Below, piece after piece: positions 62,309-64,000 of a DNA stretch of 64,000 nucleotides (its first letter is position 1; the number at the start of each line of letters is the position of its first letter). Source of the DNA: Pseudoxanthomonas sp. (GTDB taxonomy: Bacteria > Pseudomonadota > Gammaproteobacteria > Xanthomonadales > Xanthomonadaceae); NCBI RefSeq assembly GCF_027498035.1, contig NZ_CP114978.1:3844001-3908000 (forward strand), given 5' to 3'. A program made the position numbers and the translations under genes. Under the pieces are notes generated by a model. It was given only the letters and a program-made list of their open reading frames with translations, made no database searches and was not told the origin of the DNA.

Positions 62309-62425
62309 GTAGCCCGGATAAGGCCGCAGGCCGCATCCGGGGGCTTTCCTTTCATCGACGCCTGTCGGGACGGTCTATCGATGCTGGCGGGAGAGCCCCG
62401 GGTGCGCTTCGCTTACCCGGGCTAC
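62309..62425. repeat. two GTAG/CTAC repeats in inverted orientation
   Basis: First element 62309-62341 begins GTAG and has CCCGGAT pairing with ATCCGGG; second element 62397-62425 has CCCGGGT pairing with ACCCGGG and ends CTAC. They make a BIME-like pair in the divergent gap between miaB and the transglycosylase. The 326-base gap otherwise holds no gene. Confidence 0.65.
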
Positions 62426-62555
62426 GTTGCTGCTTTCGGCCAGATCGCCGGGACGGCCCCGCCGAGCAAACCCGGCGTGACAGCGGCTCCGGCGCATGCC
62501 GGCATGGCCCTGAGGACGCTTGTTAAGCCATTGGCAAGCTGGGACACTTCGCCCG

Positions 62556-63449
62556 ATGAAGGGGCTGCTGCGACTGGGGATGTTCGCCGCAACGCTGGCC
62601 GCACTGCCGGCCAGCGCGGGCACGCTGTACAAGTGCGTCGCTGCCGATGGCGTCACCGCCTATGTGAGCAAGCGTGTCGCTGGATCGACCTGCACGGTGG
62701 TCAGCCAGTACACACCGCAAGCCTCGCGGCACGTGGCGCTTCCGGTCGTTGCGCCAGCCGTGGCGTCGGCGCCCACCGTCGTACCTGCTGAAAAAGCACC
62801 GTCTGCCACGATTGCGCCGGCAGTCGTGCCTACGTCCAGGCCCGCCACGGCCAGTGCGCCGCGGCGCGTGGTGAGTGGCCAGGTCTATTCCTTCGTCAAG
62901 GATGGCGTGCGCAACTACACCAGCGTGCGTCCGCGTGGCACGGATGTGGCCAGTGTCCGCACCATCAAGTACAGCTATATCGAAACCTGCTATGCCTGCG
63001 GTAATCTGAACCTCAACTTCGGCGCGGTGCGTCTGAACGCCATCGCCTACGAAAGCGAGATCGCCTCTGCCGCCCGCGAATTCGGAGTGGAAGAGGCCAT
63101 CGTGCGCGCCATCATCCATGCCGAGTCCTCGTTCAACCCGGTTGCGCTGTCGCATGCCGGAGCGATGGGCCTGATGCAGCTGATGCCGGCGACCGCACGC
63201 CGGTTCGGCGTCGCCGATGCCTACGACGCCGCCCAGAACATCCGTGGCGGCGTGCAGTACCTGGCCTTCCTGCTCAAACGTTACCAGGGCAACCTGACCC
63301 TGGCCGCCGCCGGTTACAACGCGGGCGAGGGCGCCGTGGACCGTAACGGCGGCGTGCCGCCGTATGCGGAAACCCAGCGCTACGTGCAGCGGGTCGGCGT
63401 GCTGGCCGAGCGCTACCGCGCCAATGTCGGAACGGTCGGCGCGCGCTGA
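62556..63449 (+). CDS. lytic transglycosylase, SLT domain
   Basis: 297 aa. Signal peptide (MKGLLRLGMFAATLAALPASA), a DUF4124-like start (GTLYKCVAADGVTAYVSK), a Pro/Ala-rich spacer with a short FVKDGVRNYTSVRP module, and a C-terminal SLT domain (about 155-280). There the catalytic Glu lies in HAESSFNPVALSHAGAMG, followed by LMQLMPATARRFG and AGYNAGEGAV. It cuts peptidoglycan glycan strands and is periplasmic. The ATG at 62556 opens the signal peptide. Confidence 0.92.
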   Translation: MKGLLRLGMFAATLAALPASAGTLYKCVAADGVTAYVSKRVAGSTCTVVSQYTPQASRHVALPVVAPAVASAPTVVPAEKAPSATIAPAVVPTSRPATASAPRRVVSGQVYSFVKDGVRNYTSVRPRGTDVASVRTIKYSYIETCYACGNLNLNFGAVRLNAIAYESEIASAAREFGVEEAIVRAIIHAESSFNPVALSHAGAMGLMQLMPATARRFGVADAYDAAQNIRGGVQYLAFLLKRYQGNLTLAAAGYNAGEGAVDRNGGVPPYAETQRYVQRVGVLAERYRANVGTVGAR

Positions 63450-63481
63450 ACGGATGCTGCGTTGCAATACATAATTTGACG

Positions 63482-63510
63482 TTCGATCAATCTGCAACTA
63501 ATTGATCGAA
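63482..63510. promoter_or_regulatory. 10-bp inverted repeat upstream of petA
   Basis: TTCGATCAAT (63482-63491) and ATTGATCGAA (63501-63510) are perfect reverse complements with a 9-base spacer, in an AT-rich patch 126 bases before petA. It may be an operator of the petABC operon or, less likely, a terminator for the transglycosylase gene, since no T-run follows. Confidence 0.45.
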
Positions 63511-63635
63511 AAGGGATTGTTGTGGCGAAAAATTTTATTCAGTTAGACTCGGCCGCGCTCTACAGATGAAGCCCGTCCGCGGGCTCCATCCGGCAGCCAA
63601 ACAGCTACCTTTAGACGTTCTCGCGGAGTTACGGA

Positions 63636-64000
63636 TGGCCAATGACGAGGTCACAATGCCCGTGGATGCGGGGCGCCGCCGGTTCCTGACGGCCACCACC
63701 GCAGTTGTCGGTGCCGTGGGTGCAGGCTTCCTGGCCGTCCCGTTCATCAAATCCTGGAACCCCAGTACCCGTGCCAAATTGGCAGGTGCGCCGGTGACCG
63801 CGGATATCACGGGATTACAGGAAGGCCAGCGGATGGTGTTGGAATGGCGCGGCCAGCCGATCTGGGTGGTCAAGCGCTCCAAGGCCATTCTCGACGCACT
63901 GCCCAGCCTGGACGGTCGCCTGCGCGACCCCCAGTGCGAGAACAAGGACCAGCAGCCGGCCTATGTGCTGAAGGGCAACCCGGAGTACCGCGCGATCAAG
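63636..64000 (+). CDS. petA: ubiquinol-cytochrome c reductase iron-sulfur (Rieske) subunit, 5' part
   Basis: 121 codons are visible; the gene runs off the window. The N-terminus MANDEVTMPVDAGRRRFLTA with the following hydrophobic stretch is a Tat-type signal anchor (GRRRFL) and FLAVPFIKSWNPS is family-typical. EWRGQPIWVVKRSK and LRDPQCENK match the start of the Rieske head. The CTHLGC and CPCHGS cluster motifs lie beyond the window. GGAG precedes the ATG. It should begin petABC of the cytochrome bc1 complex. Confidence 0.9.

Overview
The window is about 64 kb of gene-dense, high-GC gammaproteobacterial chromosome. Gene order and protein style point to the Xanthomonadaceae (Stenotrophomonas, Pseudoxanthomonas or Xanthomonas-like): folC-dedD-cvpA-purF, miaB-ybeZ-ybeY-corC, several TonB-dependent receptors, a Xanthomonas-type NPP phosphodiesterase, and GTAG-headed REP repeats like those described in Stenotrophomonas maltophilia. 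I found no phage, insertion sequence, CRISPR array, rRNA or tRNA, so this reads as core chromosome with small accessory patches. The genus is an inference.

Layout. 1-2.9 kb: an exported protein, an rRNA pseudouridine synthase with a one-base frameshift, and kbl. 3.0-6.9 kb: the sulfate ABC transporter sbp-cysT-cysW-cysA. 7.0-8.9 kb: a TorF-type porin and tdh, which with kbl completes threonine-to-glycine breakdown. 9.0-13.7 kb: a TonB-dependent receptor divergent from a Tat-exported phospholipase C, with a 14-bp palindrome between them. 13.7-19.8 kb: folC, dedD, cvpA, purF, a DUF1851 gene and a DUF455 ferritin-like gene. 19.9-22.7 kb: lpxH, gltX and a Zur-type regulator. 22.8-27.1 kb: an accessory patch with an orphan lower-GC gene, an alpha/beta hydrolase, a LysR regulator, an MFS transporter and a shrunken MarR gene. 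27.3-30.2 kb: a zinc-type TonB receptor divergent from a MerC-like protein across a near-perfect Zur box, then the small ribosomal protein THX.

30.3-36.2 kb (minus strand): a VOC protein, a hutI relic, a CLC antiporter, ogt, ada-alkA and an NPP lipoprotein. 36.4-41.8 kb: a membrane protein, an S4 protein, a membrane protein paired with an ECF sigma factor, the RNA helicase deaD and rluF. 41.9-53 kb: a frameshifted EamA transporter, a DUF72 protein, an LpxR-like lipid A deacylase with rraA, an ABC exporter, a DUF885 lipoprotein, a GFA protein, a LysR/EamA divergent pair and a cyclophilin. 53-57 kb: a GH97 glycosidase and a DUF4105 protein. 57-62.2 kb: the tRNA and rRNA maturation cluster miaB-aroE-like-ybeZ-ybeY-corC, carrying two unexplained exported proteins. 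62.5-64 kb: a lytic transglycosylase and the start of petA (Rieske subunit), cut by the window end.

I did not see one unmistakable new system. The most informative signals are: (i) a Zur regulon with its regulator, receptor, MerC-like protein and operator in the same window; (ii) GTAG repeats whose head supplies the TAG stop codon of two unrelated genes; (iii) long inverted repeats in several divergent promoter regions; (iv) a 13-G tract held inside an inverted repeat upstream of tdh; and (v) a set of decaying genes (two single-base frameshifts, a hutI relic and a MarR deletion derivative).
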